Assembly (NCBI RefSeq): GCF_002242805.1
Contig: NZ_MCGQ01000007.1
Coordinates: 62,001-126,000 of the forward strand
Direction of reading: 5' to 3'
From: Streptomyces diastatochromogenes
GTDB lineage: Bacteria > Actinomycetota > Actinomycetes > Streptomycetales > Streptomycetaceae
DNA length: 64,000 bases
How positions within the stretch are numbered: the first letter of the stretch is position 1; the number at the start of each line of letters is the position of its first letter. Below the pieces are notes generated by a model that saw nothing but the letters and a program-made list of their open reading frames with translations, was not told the DNA's origin and made no database searches. This document shows positions 1-9,301 of this stretch, one piece after another. The translations under genes and the position numbers were made by a program.

Positions 1-1022
1 GCGACCGCTGGTACGAGGACCCGGACCACAACCGGCGTCCCCCGGAACTGCTCCCCCGCGACGAGGTGGCCCGGGCGATCAACTCCGAGGTGAAGGCGGG
101 CCGCGGCTCCCCGCACGGCGGGGTCTTCCTGGACGTGTCGACGCGCATGCCGGCGGAGGTCATCCGGCGCCGGCTGCCGTCCATGTACCACCAGTTCAAG
201 GAGCTGGCGGACGTCGACATCACGGCGGAGGCGATGGAGGTCGGGCCGACCTGCCACTACGTGATGGGCGGCATCGCGGTCGACTCCGAGACGGCGGCGG
301 CGCGCGGGGTGCCGGGGCTGTTCGCGGCCGGTGAGGTCGCCGGCGGTATGCACGGCTCCAACCGGCTGGGCGGCAACTCGCTCTCCGACCTGCTGGTGTT
401 CGGGCGCCGGGCCGGCTGGCACGCGGCCGAGTACGCGGCCGGCGTGGCCGAGCGTCCCGAGGTCGCCGAGGACCAGGTCAACCTGGCGTCCGCGGAGGCC
501 CTGCGGCCCTTCGCCGCGGAGACGGAGGGCGAGGCGGGCCCGCCGGAGAACCCGTACACCCTGCATCAGGAACTCCAGCAGACCATGAACGACCTGGTCG
601 GCATCATCCGCCGCGAGGGCGAGATGGAGCAGGCCCTGCAGAAGCTGGCCGAGCTGCGCGTGCGGGCCCGGCGGGCGGGTGTCGAGGGGCACCGCCAGTT
701 CAATCCGGGCTGGCATCTCGCCCTCGACCTGCGGAACATGCTGCTGGTCAGCGAGTGCGTCGCGCGGGCCGCGCTGGAGCGCAGCGAGTCGCGCGGCGGG
801 CACACCCGCGAGGACCATCCGACGATGGACCGCGCCTGGCGCAACGTGAACCTGCTGTGCTCGCTCGCCGATCCCACCGGAGGCCTCGCGGCGACCGATC
901 CCGCCCGCGGCCAGATCCGGCTCACCCGCGAGACCACCGAATCCATCCGCCCGGACCTGCTCGCCCTCTTCGAGAAGGAGGAGCTGGTCAAGTACCTCGC
1001 CGAAGAGGAGCTGTACGAGTGA
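1..1022 (+). CDS. sdhA: Succinate dehydrogenase/fumarate reductase flavoprotein subunit, C-terminal part (5' end outside window)
   Basis: The open frame enters from the left edge (codons begin at base 3) and ends at TGA 1020-1022, giving about 340 residues of the C-terminal part of the FAD subunit of a membrane-associated succinate dehydrogenase, which oxidises succinate to fumarate. The segment GPTCHYVMGGI carries the conserved substrate-binding His of the family, and HGSNRLGGNSLSDLLVFGRRAG is the typical FAD-contacting glycine-rich stretch before the helical C-terminal domain. The stop codon overlaps the GTG start of sdhB (GTGA), so the two are translationally coupled. This is central metabolism and not part of the downstream secondary-metabolite cluster. 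Confidence 0.95.
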   Translation, partial: DRWYEDPDHNRRPPELLPRDEVARAINSEVKAGRGSPHGGVFLDVSTRMPAEVIRRRLPSMYHQFKELADVDITAEAMEVGPTCHYVMGGIAVDSETAAARGVPGLFAAGEVAGGMHGSNRLGGNSLSDLLVFGRRAGWHAAEYAAGVAERPEVAEDQVNLASAEALRPFAAETEGEAGPPENPYTLHQELQQTMNDLVGIIRREGEMEQALQKLAELRVRARRAGVEGHRQFNPGWHLALDLRNMLLVSECVARAALERSESRGGHTREDHPTMDRAWRNVNLLCSLADPTGGLAATDPARGQIRLTRETTESIRPDLLALFEKEELVKYLAEEELYE

Positions 1023-1789
1023 GCAGCTACGAGGCCCGCTTCAAGGTGTGGCGGGGCGATGTGCAGGGCGGTGACCTGGAGGACTTCAAGGTCGAGGTCA
1101 ACGACGGCGAGGTGGTGCTGGACATCATCCACCGGCTCCAGGCGACCCAGGCGCCCGATCTCGCCGTGCGCTGGAACTGCAAGGCGGGCAAGTGCGGTTC
1201 GTGCTCGGCGGAGATCAACGGGCGTCCGCGGCTGATGTGCATGACGCGCATGTCGGTGTTCACCCGGGACGAGACGATCACCGTCACCCCGCTGCGCACC
1301 TTCCCGGTGATCCGCGACCTGGTGACCGACGTCGGCTTCAACTACCAGAAGGCCAGGGAGGTTCCGGCCTTCGTACCCCCCGCGGGACTGGGCCCCGGCG
1401 AGTACCGCATGTTCCAGGAGGACGTGGACCGCTCGCAGGAGTTCCGCAAGTGCATCGAGTGCTTCCTGTGCCAGAACACCTGCCATGTCGTGCGCGACCA
1501 CGAGGAGAACAAGCAGGCGTTCGCCGGGCCGCGCTTCCTGATGCGGGTCGCGGAGCTGGACATGCACCCGCTGGACGCGGCGGAGGAGACCGGCCTGGAC
1601 CGCAAGCGCACCGCCCAGGACGAGTACGGCCTCGGCTACTGCAACATCACCAAGTGCTGCACAGAGGTCTGCCCGGAGGACATCAAGATCACGGACAACG
1701 CGCTGATCCCCCTGAAGGAGCGCGCGGTCGACCGCAAGTACGACCCGCTGGTGTGGCTGGGGTCGAAGATCAGGAGGCGGTCTTCGTAG
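1019..1789 (+). CDS. sdhB: Succinate dehydrogenase/fumarate reductase iron-sulfur subunit
   Basis: Encodes 256 residues, starting at the GTG that overlaps the sdhA stop. The N-terminal plant-type [2Fe-2S] ferredoxin motif is CKAGKCGSC followed by a later Cys (RLMC). Two C-terminal cysteine clusters, CIECFLCQNTC and CNITKCCTEVCPE, bind the [4Fe-4S]/[3Fe-4S] centres. It passes electrons from the SdhA flavin toward the membrane anchor and menaquinone. No membrane anchor gene follows, so the cytochrome b subunit must lie upstream of sdhA outside the window. The last 20 bp overlap the 3' end of the convergent gene at 1770-3182. Confidence 0.95.
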   Translation: MSSYEARFKVWRGDVQGGDLEDFKVEVNDGEVVLDIIHRLQATQAPDLAVRWNCKAGKCGSCSAEINGRPRLMCMTRMSVFTRDETITVTPLRTFPVIRDLVTDVGFNYQKAREVPAFVPPAGLGPGEYRMFQEDVDRSQEFRKCIECFLCQNTCHVVRDHEENKQAFAGPRFLMRVAELDMHPLDAAEETGLDRKRTAQDEYGLGYCNITKCCTEVCPEDIKITDNALIPLKERAVDRKYDPLVWLGSKIRRRSS

Positions 1790-3182
1790 CGTCGCGGCCG
1801 GGGCGCTGGGCGCGGACCTGGATGATGAATCCGGCCAGGAAAAGCGCCAGATAGCCGAAGAACGCGACGCCGCCGATCCCGGCGTCCTCGAACGGGCCCA
1901 GCAGGAGGAGCAGGCTCAGCCCGAGCGCCGTCACCAGGGTGCCGTACCCCCACAGCCGCGGCCGCACCACCCGGCGGCGGGCGGGCCACGGCACCCAGTC
2001 CGCCACGACGGACGTGAGGCCGGCCGCCACGAGCAGCGCCACGGCCAGCCATGCGGCCACCACCAGGTACATGTGCATGCCGGTCATCGTCCCACCGGAG
2101 TGCATGCCGGGGAAGTCGTCCACCCAGTCCTTCCGGTACGCCCGCCAGTCCCCCTCCGTCGCCGCGAAGTCCACGTACAGGGCGACGCCGAAGCGGGTGC
2201 GGTCGGCGTCGGTGCGGGACAGGCCCAGACGGACACCGCGTACGGAGGCCGGGACGGTCTCCGCGTGGGCCCAGTGGCCGAAGCGGTTCTCGTGGTAGAA
2301 GGGCAGGCCCATCAGGAGGTCGGTGGTGTCCGGGGTGACCTCCAGGGCGAGGCTGGTCTGCTGGGCCACATAGCCGCCGTACAGGCTCTCCAGCGGCTGC
2401 ATCGTGTCGTACGACATCACGGCGATCTGGTCCACACGGCGGGCCACCTGCCCGAAGTAGGCCTGAGACCACCACTTGGGGTGGCCGGTGGTCGCGCCCC
2501 AGAAGGAGTGGAACGCGGGGAGCGGGTCTATCTGGTGGGCGGCGACCGAGAGCAGGGCGTGGTGGGCGTGGGTGAGGGCGCGGAGGTCGTCGAGGAGGGA
2601 GAGGTAGTCCTGGTCGCCGGAGTGCAGGGGCTCCAGGTCGAAGTGGGCGCCCTCGAAGCCGGCGGCGAGGATCCGGCGGGCCGAGGCGACGACGGCGGTC
2701 CGGGTGGCGGCACGCTCCAGGTGCAGGCCGTCGGGGCTCTCGCCGGCGAGCTTGTCGCCGAGCCAGGCCTGGACGCGGATGCCGGGCGCCGCGCTGTGCA
2801 GGGCCGATATCAGCCAGCGTGCCCTGGGGTAGGCCGACGCCGGGAGCGTGCCGTCGTGCTCCAAGGGACCCGCGTGGACGTACAGGTCGCGGATCCCGGT
2901 GTCCTTCAGGCGGTGGGCGAGGGCCTTGACGTCCTTGTCGGTCTTACGGCCGTCGACCCAGGCGTGACCGAGCCAGAGGGCGTCACGGTCGCGGGTGTGC
3001 GTGCCCGGTGCGGGGGCGCCGGTGTAGTTGAGGCGGAGGGCCGTTTCCGCGGTGAGGACGGGGAGGAGCAGGAGGGCGAGACCGACGAGGGCATAGCGAA
3101 GGAAGCGCCGGGTACGCCCGGGTGGCTTCCTGCTCTCCTCATCCTTCTTGGTCTCCTCGCTCTTCTCGGTCTCCTCGTTCAT
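1770..3182 (-). CDS. Membrane-anchored protein with GH18-like TIM-barrel domain and C-terminal transmembrane segments
   Basis: Encodes 470 residues. A charged Glu/Lys-rich N-terminus is followed by one hydrophobic segment (about residues 29-47), a predicted extracytoplasmic domain of about 320 residues, and three C-terminal membrane segments (about 375-455). The middle has features of glycoside hydrolase family 18-like barrels: a strand with GAHFDLEPL, resembling the DxxDxE region, and the later IAVMSYDTM strand typical of GH18 barrels. The catalytic pattern is not a perfect DxxDxDxE, so activity is uncertain. It converges on sdhB with a 20-bp overlap and is divergent from the gene at 3263. 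The substrate is unknown. Confidence 0.6.
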   Translation of the reverse strand: MNEETEKSEETKKDEESRKPPGRTRRFLRYALVGLALLLLPVLTAETALRLNYTGAPAPGTHTRDRDALWLGHAWVDGRKTDKDVKALAHRLKDTGIRDLYVHAGPLEHDGTLPASAYPRARWLISALHSAAPGIRVQAWLGDKLAGESPDGLHLERAATRTAVVASARRILAAGFEGAHFDLEPLHSGDQDYLSLLDDLRALTHAHHALLSVAAHQIDPLPAFHSFWGATTGHPKWWSQAYFGQVARRVDQIAVMSYDTMQPLESLYGGYVAQQTSLALEVTPDTTDLLMGLPFYHENRFGHWAHAETVPASVRGVRLGLSRTDADRTRFGVALYVDFAATEGDWRAYRKDWVDDFPGMHSGGTMTGMHMYLVVAAWLAVALLVAAGLTSVVADWVPWPARRRVVRPRLWGYGTLVTALGLSLLLLLGPFEDAGIGGVAFFGYLALFLAGFIIQVRAQRPGRDATKTAS

Positions 3183-3262
3183 TTCTGCCCCCTGTCTTCC
3201 TCGTCCCCCAGCCGTATCCGCCCCACTCGCGAAGGCGCCTACCTGCCCATACGCTCCAAAAT

Positions 3263-4813
3263 GTGACGTCTTCCCTGATCCGGAGCCGGCCCCGGCGTGC
3301 CAAGGCGCACATACGGGTGCGGGTGGCGCATGCCGTGCTGGGTGCGCTCGTGGGGGCCGGGTGGCTGGTGTTGCCGGTGATGACGGCCGGTGAGCATGAT
3401 CCGGTTCCCGTCGTCCCGGCCGGGCCGGTCGCGAGCGCCGCCGCGCCGGAGCAGGACGGGACGTCGGTCACCGACCTCCTCATGCCGCTGGTCGCCGTCG
3501 GTGCGGCCGGGGCACTGGCCGGATACGGGTATCTGCGGCGCACCCGGCGGGCCCGGACCCGGACGACGCCGGGCGTGGTGTCGGCCGCGCCGCCCGTGCC
3601 CACGCCGGTCGAGACCGAGCGGCAGGCGCGCGCCGCGCTGGTCCTGGCCGACGACTGTGTGCGCGGCAGCGGGGAGGAACTCTCCTTCGTCGAGGAGTTG
3701 TTCGGGCGCGAGGCGGTCGAGCCGTTCACGCATGCCCTGCGGGCCGCGGAGACCGAGCTGTCGGCCGCGTTCGCGATATGGCGGCGGTACGAGGAGGGGG
3801 TTCCCGGGGACGCGAGTGCCCGGCGGCAGGCGCTGGTGGGGGTGGTCGGGCGGTGTGCCGAGGCGGGACGGCGGCTGGACGGCGAGGCGGAGGAGCTGGA
3901 CCGGCTGCGGGGGCTGGAGCAGGGGGTGGGTGCGGCGCTGGAGGTCGCCGAGGCGCGGTTCCGTGAGCTGGCCGCACGGACGGCCACGGCCCAGGCCACG
4001 GCGGCGGAGCTGCACCAGCGGTACGCGCCCTCGGCCGGGTCACCCGTCACCGGGTATGTCGAACAGGCCAAGGACCGGCTGGTGTTCGCCACGGCGCAGC
4101 TCAACGAGTCCCGTCAGGCGGCCGATACGGGAGACCGGCGGCGGGCGGCCCGCAAGCTGCGCGCGGCCGAGGGCGGTGTCGCCCAGGCCGGTGTGCTCGT
4201 CGGCGGGGTCGAGCGGCTCGCGGCGGACCTGCGGGAGGCGGCCGAACTGGTGCCGGCCGCGCTGACCGGCGCAGAGGCAAAGATCGCCGAGGCGCGGCGG
4301 GACGGCGCGCGAGCCCTTCTGGCCCCAGGTGAGCTGCACGCGCGGATCGCCCACGCCGACGGGGTGCTGGCCGCCGTACGCGCGGAGCTGACCACCGGCC
4401 CGTACGACCCGCTGGACGCGCTGCGGCGCATCGCCCGGGCCGTGGAACGGCTGGAGGTGGGACGGTCCGGGGTGGTGGAGGCGGCCGCGCGGCTCGTGTC
4501 GCGCAGCGCGGTCGGCGGAGCGGAGGACTTCGTCTCCGTGCACCGGGGAGCGGTGGGCGCGGAGGCACGGGCCCGGCTGGCGGAGGCGGAACGGGCACTC
4601 GGCTCGGATACCGACCCGGACGTACCCGCCCGAGAGGCCCGCGACCTGGCCGAACGCGATGTACGCGCCCACGGCAACCCGTACGCCGACGGTCACGCCA
4701 CCGGCCTCGCGGGCGCCGTCCTCGGCGGCATCCTCCTGGCCGAGGACCCGGACGGCGGCCCCCCGACAAGCTTCGGCGGCCCGGAGACGCGGGGCCGCCG
4801 CCATCTCCCGTAA
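3263..4813 (+). CDS. Membrane protein related to the C-terminal part of streptomycete TPM-domain proteins
   Basis: Encodes 516 residues from a GTG at 3263. There is no strong ribosome-binding site, so a slightly later GTG is possible. An N-terminal hydrophobic segment (about residues 20-40) and a second (about 70-90) with an arginine-rich stop-transfer are followed by about 350 residues of Ala/Arg/Glu-rich helix and a tail ending SFGGPETRGRRHLP. From memory, this layout (membrane segment, helical region, SFGG-TRGRR tail) matches the second half of TPM (YgcG-like) membrane proteins in Streptomyces. The N-terminal TPM domain itself is absent, so this looks like a domain-reduced relative. The function is unknown. 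Confidence 0.55.
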   Translation: MTSSLIRSRPRRAKAHIRVRVAHAVLGALVGAGWLVLPVMTAGEHDPVPVVPAGPVASAAAPEQDGTSVTDLLMPLVAVGAAGALAGYGYLRRTRRARTRTTPGVVSAAPPVPTPVETERQARAALVLADDCVRGSGEELSFVEELFGREAVEPFTHALRAAETELSAAFAIWRRYEEGVPGDASARRQALVGVVGRCAEAGRRLDGEAEELDRLRGLEQGVGAALEVAEARFRELAARTATAQATAAELHQRYAPSAGSPVTGYVEQAKDRLVFATAQLNESRQAADTGDRRRAARKLRAAEGGVAQAGVLVGGVERLAADLREAAELVPAALTGAEAKIAEARRDGARALLAPGELHARIAHADGVLAAVRAELTTGPYDPLDALRRIARAVERLEVGRSGVVEAAARLVSRSAVGGAEDFVSVHRGAVGAEARARLAEAERALGSDTDPDVPAREARDLAERDVRAHGNPYADGHATGLAGAVLGGILLAEDPDGGPPTSFGGPETRGRRHLP

Positions 4814-4891
4814 CCGCGGCCCCGGCGAAGGTCACCTACGACAGTGCCCTTCCAGCCGACCGAGTCGGGTGGATGGATGGGAAACGGGGGT

Positions 4892-4910
4892 CTGGGGGCG
4901 GAGCCCCCAG
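4892..4910. terminator. Stem-loop between convergent genes
   Basis: CTGGGGG, a CGGAG loop and CCCCCAG form a perfect 7-bp hairpin directly between the convergent 3' ends at 4813 (+) and 4920 (-). It is preceded by GGGGT. A near copy (GGGGTCTGGGGGCGCAGCCCCC) occurs at about 61990-62010, also between convergent genes, so it appears to be a recurring bidirectional terminator cassette. Confidence 0.6.
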
Positions 4911-4919
4911 GTCGGGGCG

Positions 4920-7505
4920 TCAGAAGAGGCTGAGCAGCGCCTCCGCCGGGTCGGTGAGACCGTTCTCGCCTCCGGGAAGCGGGAGTTCGAACCAGACCGT
5001 CTTGCCGCGCGGCGTACGGCGCGAGCCCCACGCCGCGCTGAGCAGACCGACCAGCTGCAGACCCCGACCCCCCTCGTCGGTGTCCCGGGCACGCCGCCGA
5101 CGAGGCTGCACCAGCCCGGAGTCCCAGACCTCGCAGACCAGAGTCCGGTCCAACAGCAACCGCAGCCGGATCTCACCCTCGCCGTACCGCAGCGCATTGG
5201 TGACCAGCTCGCTGACCAGAAGTTCCGTGGTGTCGACCAGCGGCTCCATGTCCCAGCTGAGCAGCTGCGCACGGGCGTACTCCCGGGCCCGCCCCACACT
5301 GCGCGGCTCACGCGGCAGCGTCCAGTCGCCGACGGACTCGGCCGGCAGCCCCTGGACCCGGGCCATCAGCAGGGCGATGTCGTCCTCGCCGTGGTGGGTG
5401 TCGAGGGTGTTGAGGACGTGGTCGCAGACGTCCTCCAGGGGACGGGAGGGGTCCGTGAGCGCCCCTACGAAGGCCTGGAGTCCCTCGTCCAGGGGATGGT
5501 CGCGGGACTCGACCAGGCCGTCCGTGTAGAGGGCGAGCAGCGCGCCCTCCGGGAGTTCGACCTCCACCTCCTCGAAGGGCTCGCCGCCCACGCCCAGCGG
5601 CATCCCGGGCGGCACGTCGAGCATCAGCGCCGCCTCGCCGGGTTCCACCAGCACCGGAGGCAGATGGCCGGCGTTGGCGAACGTACAGCGTCTGGTCACC
5701 GAGTCGTAGACCGCGTACACGCAGGTGGCGAGGTAGACCTCGGAGAGGTCGGCGTCGCGGGGCTGGCGGGCCGCCCGGGTGGCCTGCTGGACCCCGCCGG
5801 GCGTGCCGAGGCCGCGGGCGATCTCGTCCAACGCCGAGAGGACCTCGGCCGGTTCGAGGTCCAGCAACGCAAGCGTCCGTACCGCCGTACGGAGTTCGCC
5901 CATCGCGACCGCCGCGCGCAGACCGCGCCCCATGACGTCGCCGACGACCAGCGCCGTACGGTGACCGGGCAGTTCGATCACGTCGAACCAGTCACCGCCG
6001 ACCTCGGTCGCCGCGTTGCCGGGCAGATAGCGGCAGGCGATGTCGAGACCGGACGCCTCGGGGTCGCCGGGCGGGAGCAGGGACCGTTGCAGGATCAGCG
6101 CGCGCTCGTGCTCGCGGCGGTACAGGCGGGCGTTGTCGATGCAGACGGCGGCCCGCGCGGCCAGCTCCACCGCGAGGTCCCGGTCGCGGTCGCCGAACGG
6201 CTCGCTGCCCTTCGTACGGGCGAACTGGGCGATGCCCACGACAGTGTCGTGGGCGACCATCGGCACCGCCAGCGTGGACTGCACGAGACCGCCGTCCTCG
6301 GCGGGGACGTGCTGCGGGCGGGCGGTGCGCAGGGCGTCCGCGCAGGGCGAGTTGAACGGGAAGTGGTGGACCGCGCCGACCGCGACGGGTTCGCCGGAGC
6401 CGCCGAAGGGCGCGTCGGAGACGGCGCTGGCGAAGGCGACACGGCGCAGTTCCGCACTGCCGTCGGCGAGGCCGGGCGGGGTCTCGTCGCCGGCGAGCAG
6501 GCCCTGGTAGAGGTCGACGGTGGCGAGGTCGCAGAACCCGGGGACGACGACGTCGAGGAGTTCGCGGGCCGTGGTCTCCAGGTCCAGGGAGTTCCCTATG
6601 CGGGCGCCGGCCTCGTTGAGCAGGGCGAGGTTGCGCCGGGCGGCGGCCGCCTCGCGGGCGGCGGCGCGGCGGGCCGTTATGTCGGTGCCGAGCCAGGCGA
6701 TACCGATGGGCCGGCCGCTGCCGCTGTGCACCCGGTAGAGGTTGACGGACCAGTGCCGGCGCTCCTCGGAGCCCGGGACGAAGCCCGTGACATGCATGTC
6801 GGTGATGGAGTCGCCGGTCTCCAGCACCCGGCGCAGGGTGGCCGAAACCCGCTCGGCCTCACCGCGCGGAAGGTAGTCGTGAACTCCCTTGCCGCGGTGG
6901 TCGTCCGGGCTTCCGCCGAAGATGGAGGCGAAGCGCATGTTGGCGCGGCGCACCCTGAGGTCGATGTCGATCAGCAGGAAGCCGAACGGGGATTGACCGA
7001 AAATCGCCTGCGAGGCGGCGAGGTCGGTCTCGATGCTGCGCAGGGTGCGGACGTCCACCACTATGCAGACGGCGGCCTTGTCCCCCCCGTCGGTCCGGGT
7101 GGGCATCACATAGACCTCGGCGAGCCCCTCCTCGCCGCGCAGCCCGTCCGGCCGGTCCGGCATCCGGAAGGGGACCACTCCGGTCCACTCCCGCCCGTCG
7201 AGGATCTCGGCCATCTTGTGCTGGCCGCGCTCGCGCAGATCGGGGTCGATGAAGGCCTCGATCGGGTCCATGCCGACGGCGCGTTCGGCGGGGATGCCGA
7301 AGAGTTGCTCGGCGCGCAGGCTCCACTGGTCGACCACCCCGCCGGGGCCGATGGAGAAGGACGCGACCCTGATGTAGTCGTAGATCGAGCCGGGCGGACT
7401 GCTCTGCCACATGGCGTCGCCGGGCGCCGCGGTCTGTGCGGCCTGGTTCCTCGCGCCGCCCGACGGGTCCTCGGACTCCGTGGCCTTCGCTGGTATCTCG
7501 CTCAC
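4920..7505 (-). CDS. PAS-PAS-GAF SpoIIE-type PP2C phosphatase with C-terminal HATPase domain
   Basis: Encodes 861 residues from the GTG at 7505, chosen because GGAGGGG lies just upstream. In order it has two PAS domains (about residues 40-290), a GAF domain (about 300-455), a SpoIIE-like PP2C Ser/Thr phosphatase domain (about 490-690, with the metal-binding VGGDWFDV and the HGEDDIALL motif) and a C-terminal HATPase_c domain (about 730-850, with LLVSELVTNALRYG and GGRGLQLV). Such proteins control anti-sigma/anti-anti-sigma switches: the phosphatase dephosphorylates STAS antagonists and the HATPase is an anti-sigma-type kinase fold. Both activities in one chain suggest a self-contained partner-switch sensor. 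The input is unknown. The next gene upstream encodes a second HATPase. Confidence 0.85.
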   Translation of the reverse strand: MSEIPAKATESEDPSGGARNQAAQTAAPGDAMWQSSPPGSIYDYIRVASFSIGPGGVVDQWSLRAEQLFGIPAERAVGMDPIEAFIDPDLRERGQHKMAEILDGREWTGVVPFRMPDRPDGLRGEEGLAEVYVMPTRTDGGDKAAVCIVVDVRTLRSIETDLAASQAIFGQSPFGFLLIDIDLRVRRANMRFASIFGGSPDDHRGKGVHDYLPRGEAERVSATLRRVLETGDSITDMHVTGFVPGSEERRHWSVNLYRVHSGSGRPIGIAWLGTDITARRAAAREAAAARRNLALLNEAGARIGNSLDLETTARELLDVVVPGFCDLATVDLYQGLLAGDETPPGLADGSAELRRVAFASAVSDAPFGGSGEPVAVGAVHHFPFNSPCADALRTARPQHVPAEDGGLVQSTLAVPMVAHDTVVGIAQFARTKGSEPFGDRDRDLAVELAARAAVCIDNARLYRREHERALILQRSLLPPGDPEASGLDIACRYLPGNAATEVGGDWFDVIELPGHRTALVVGDVMGRGLRAAVAMGELRTAVRTLALLDLEPAEVLSALDEIARGLGTPGGVQQATRAARQPRDADLSEVYLATCVYAVYDSVTRRCTFANAGHLPPVLVEPGEAALMLDVPPGMPLGVGGEPFEEVEVELPEGALLALYTDGLVESRDHPLDEGLQAFVGALTDPSRPLEDVCDHVLNTLDTHHGEDDIALLMARVQGLPAESVGDWTLPREPRSVGRAREYARAQLLSWDMEPLVDTTELLVSELVTNALRYGEGEIRLRLLLDRTLVCEVWDSGLVQPRRRRARDTDEGGRGLQLVGLLSAAWGSRRTPRGKTVWFELPLPGGENGLTDPAEALLSLF

Positions 7506-7754
7506 GCGAACCGTCCCCTCCAGCTCACCGCGCCCGGCACCGGTCACCGGGGGCGGCTGCCCGCAGTATCCAGCACTACGGCGCCGCACGACACGGTGTT
7601 CACGATCACAGCTCGGTCCAGGCGTTTTTCGGACCGGACTGCGACAACACATCCAGTCTTCTAACCAGGGAACACGCCCTCGAATCACGCATCCCCATCC
7701 CCACCCCGGGCGCGCATCGCTGCATGGACGGCGCACGGCGGCCTGTACACCGGC

Positions 7755-8216
7755 TCACCCGGGCACCGCCAGTTCGAACCAGACGGTCTTTCCGGTGCCG
7801 CCGGGCCTGGTGCCCCAGCGGCGCGAGGAGCCGGCGACCAGTTGCAGGCCGCGGCCGCTCTCGTCCTCGGGGTGGGCGACACGCTCGCGCGGCGGGTCCG
7901 GGAGCGGGTCGGAGACCTCGACCAGCAGCGTGTCACCGAGCCCGGCGGGGCGTACCAGCCGTACGCCGATGGGTCCGGTCGCGTGCCGCAGGGCGTTCGT
8001 CACCAGCTCGCTGACCAGCAGCGCGGCGAGATCGGCGAGGCAGTCGAGGTCCCAGCCGTGCAACTGGCCCCGGACCGCGGCGCGGGCGGCGCGCACGGCG
8101 CCGGGTTCCGCGGGAAAGGTCCACTCGGCGCAGTCGCCTTCGGTGTCGATCACGCCGATCACTTCCCAGGCCAACGAGCCCACCCATGTCCGGTTTCGTG
8201 GGGTTAATGGGGACAT
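7755..8216 (-). CDS. Stand-alone ATP-binding regulatory protein (RsbW/anti-sigma HATPase family)
   Basis: Encodes 153 residues from the ATG at 8216; longer in-frame starts exist but lack support. A single HATPase_c fold of the GHKL type is visible: LAALLVSELVTNALRHA (N box), VEVSDPLPDPP (G1 region) and DESGRGLQLVAG (G2 box). It ends with KTVWFELAVPG, nearly the same ending as the HATPase domain of the adjacent SpoIIE protein (KTVWFELPLPG). This is one of the many streptomycete single-domain anti-sigma-like ATPases. It probably works in a partner-switch with the phosphatase downstream, though a specific sigma-factor partner is not visible. Confidence 0.8.
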   Translation of the reverse strand: MSPLTPRNRTWVGSLAWEVIGVIDTEGDCAEWTFPAEPGAVRAARAAVRGQLHGWDLDCLADLAALLVSELVTNALRHATGPIGVRLVRPAGLGDTLLVEVSDPLPDPPRERVAHPEDESGRGLQLVAGSSRRWGTRPGGTGKTVWFELAVPG

Positions 8217-8308
8217 ACCCGGTATCTGGGAAGCATTACCGTGCGGAAGGGCGCACGGTGGCACGAACGGCGTACGAGGCGCTCCGCGCAACTGACGTGA
8301 CCGCCGGG

Positions 8309-8722
8309 CTATGCCCAGCCGGGGAGCACGGCCAGAGTCTCAATTTCCCGCACCGCCGCCACATCCTGGTCCAGCCACGCCACGTCCCAGAGCTCGTCCG
8401 GCGTCAGCCAGCGCAGGTCGTCGTGGTCCTGGAGGGGACGGGGGGCGGCGGAGCCGGGGCACAGACGGGCGGTCCACACCTGCAGGACGTAGGGGGATCG
8501 CAGGGGCCACTCCCCCGGCACGCGCTCGACCGCCTCGGTCTCGACCCCGAGTTCCTCGCGCAGTTCGCGCACCAGGGCGTCCTCGGGCCGCTCGCCGGTC
8601 TCGACCTTGCCGCCGGGCAGCTCCCAGCGCCCGGCCAGCTCGGCGGGCGCGCTGCGCCGCGCGGCGAGCAGCCGGCCGGCGTCGAGCAGGGCGGCTCCCA
8701 CCACCACGATCCGTTCGGTCAT
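8309..8722 (-). CDS. Nudix hydrolase (MutT-like)
   Basis: Encodes 137 residues. The Nudix box GKVETGERPEDALVRELREELGV matches GX5EX7REUXEEXGU and supplies the metal-binding glutamates that hydrolyse nucleoside diphosphate-linked substrates. The short length and the ELPGGKVETGE start of the box resemble MutT-type 8-oxo-dGTP pyrophosphatases, but substrate cannot be read from sequence alone. It is a single gene, with the same strand upstream (8773-8964) and a 92-bp gap to the HATPase gene downstream. Confidence 0.9.
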   Translation of the reverse strand: MTERIVVVGAALLDAGRLLAARRSAPAELAGRWELPGGKVETGERPEDALVRELREELGVETEAVERVPGEWPLRSPYVLQVWTARLCPGSAAPRPLQDHDDLRWLTPDELWDVAWLDQDVAAVREIETLAVLPGWA

Positions 8723-8772
8723 GGGGCGGAGCCTACGGGAGCGCGCCAGTGGTCAGTTGAGCGCTCCGAGGG

Positions 8773-8964
8773 TCAGTTGTGGGTGCCGTCCCCGTTCTGG
8801 CCGATGCGTTCGACCCAGTAGAGCTGTTTGTGGCCGTGGTCGTCGAGGCTGTCGGCGATCTTCTGGGCCTCGGCCCGGGTCGCGTACCGTCCCACGCGGT
8901 AGCGATTGCCGTTGTCGTCCTGCCTTATGACGATCCAGGGCAGGGCGACCGTGCCCTCACTCAT
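8773..8964 (-). CDS. Small SPOR-like domain protein
   Basis: Encodes 63 residues from ATG 8964 (MSEGTVALPW). A start 8 codons upstream is possible. The sequence WIVIRQDDNGNRYRVGRYATRAEAQKIADSL resembles a SPOR fold (beta-alpha-beta with an aromatic-rich first strand and an RAEA helix). Streptomyces genomes carry many such small cytosolic proteins. There is no signal peptide or membrane segment. The function is unknown; binding to denuded peptidoglycan is the property of canonical SPOR domains but needs export, which is not evident here. Confidence 0.6.
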   Translation of the reverse strand: MSEGTVALPWIVIRQDDNGNRYRVGRYATRAEAQKIADSLDDHGHKQLYWVERIGQNGDGTHN

Positions 8965-9301
8965 CGCCCCCACCGTTCCTTCTCGCACCGCCCCACCCGC
9001 TTCCCCTCTCGGGCCCCCACCGTGCCCCGCCTAAGGAAACCGCAATCCGCATATGCCCGAGCGTACGCCCTACCTTCACGGAGCGAATACGCCTTTTCAC
9101 AAAGAGGTACGCAACCAGCCAGAACACGGGGGGCGCACGATGGCGAACGCGCCGTCTTACCCGCCTCTGTCGTGGGTCGGGGGCATTTCGGACGGACCCT
9201 GGATCACCTGGGAGAACGGCCGGATTGCAGCGTGCCGCCGGGGGCCGGGAGCCGGGTTGTGGGGTGAGGGCGGCCGCCCGGGGGGCGTGCCGGGGTGTGC
9301 G
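8965..9301. other. Intergenic stretch without a confident gene
   Basis: This 337-bp stretch lies between a small SPOR-like gene and the 3' end of the GntR gene. It is locally less GC-rich around 9030-9110. A plus-strand ATG at 9140, preceded by a G-rich stretch, opens MANAPSYPPLSWVGGISDGP, which reads like a protein N-terminus. However, the frame runs on without stop antisense through the GntR gene. It may be a decayed gene start. I see no other feature. Confidence 0.35.
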
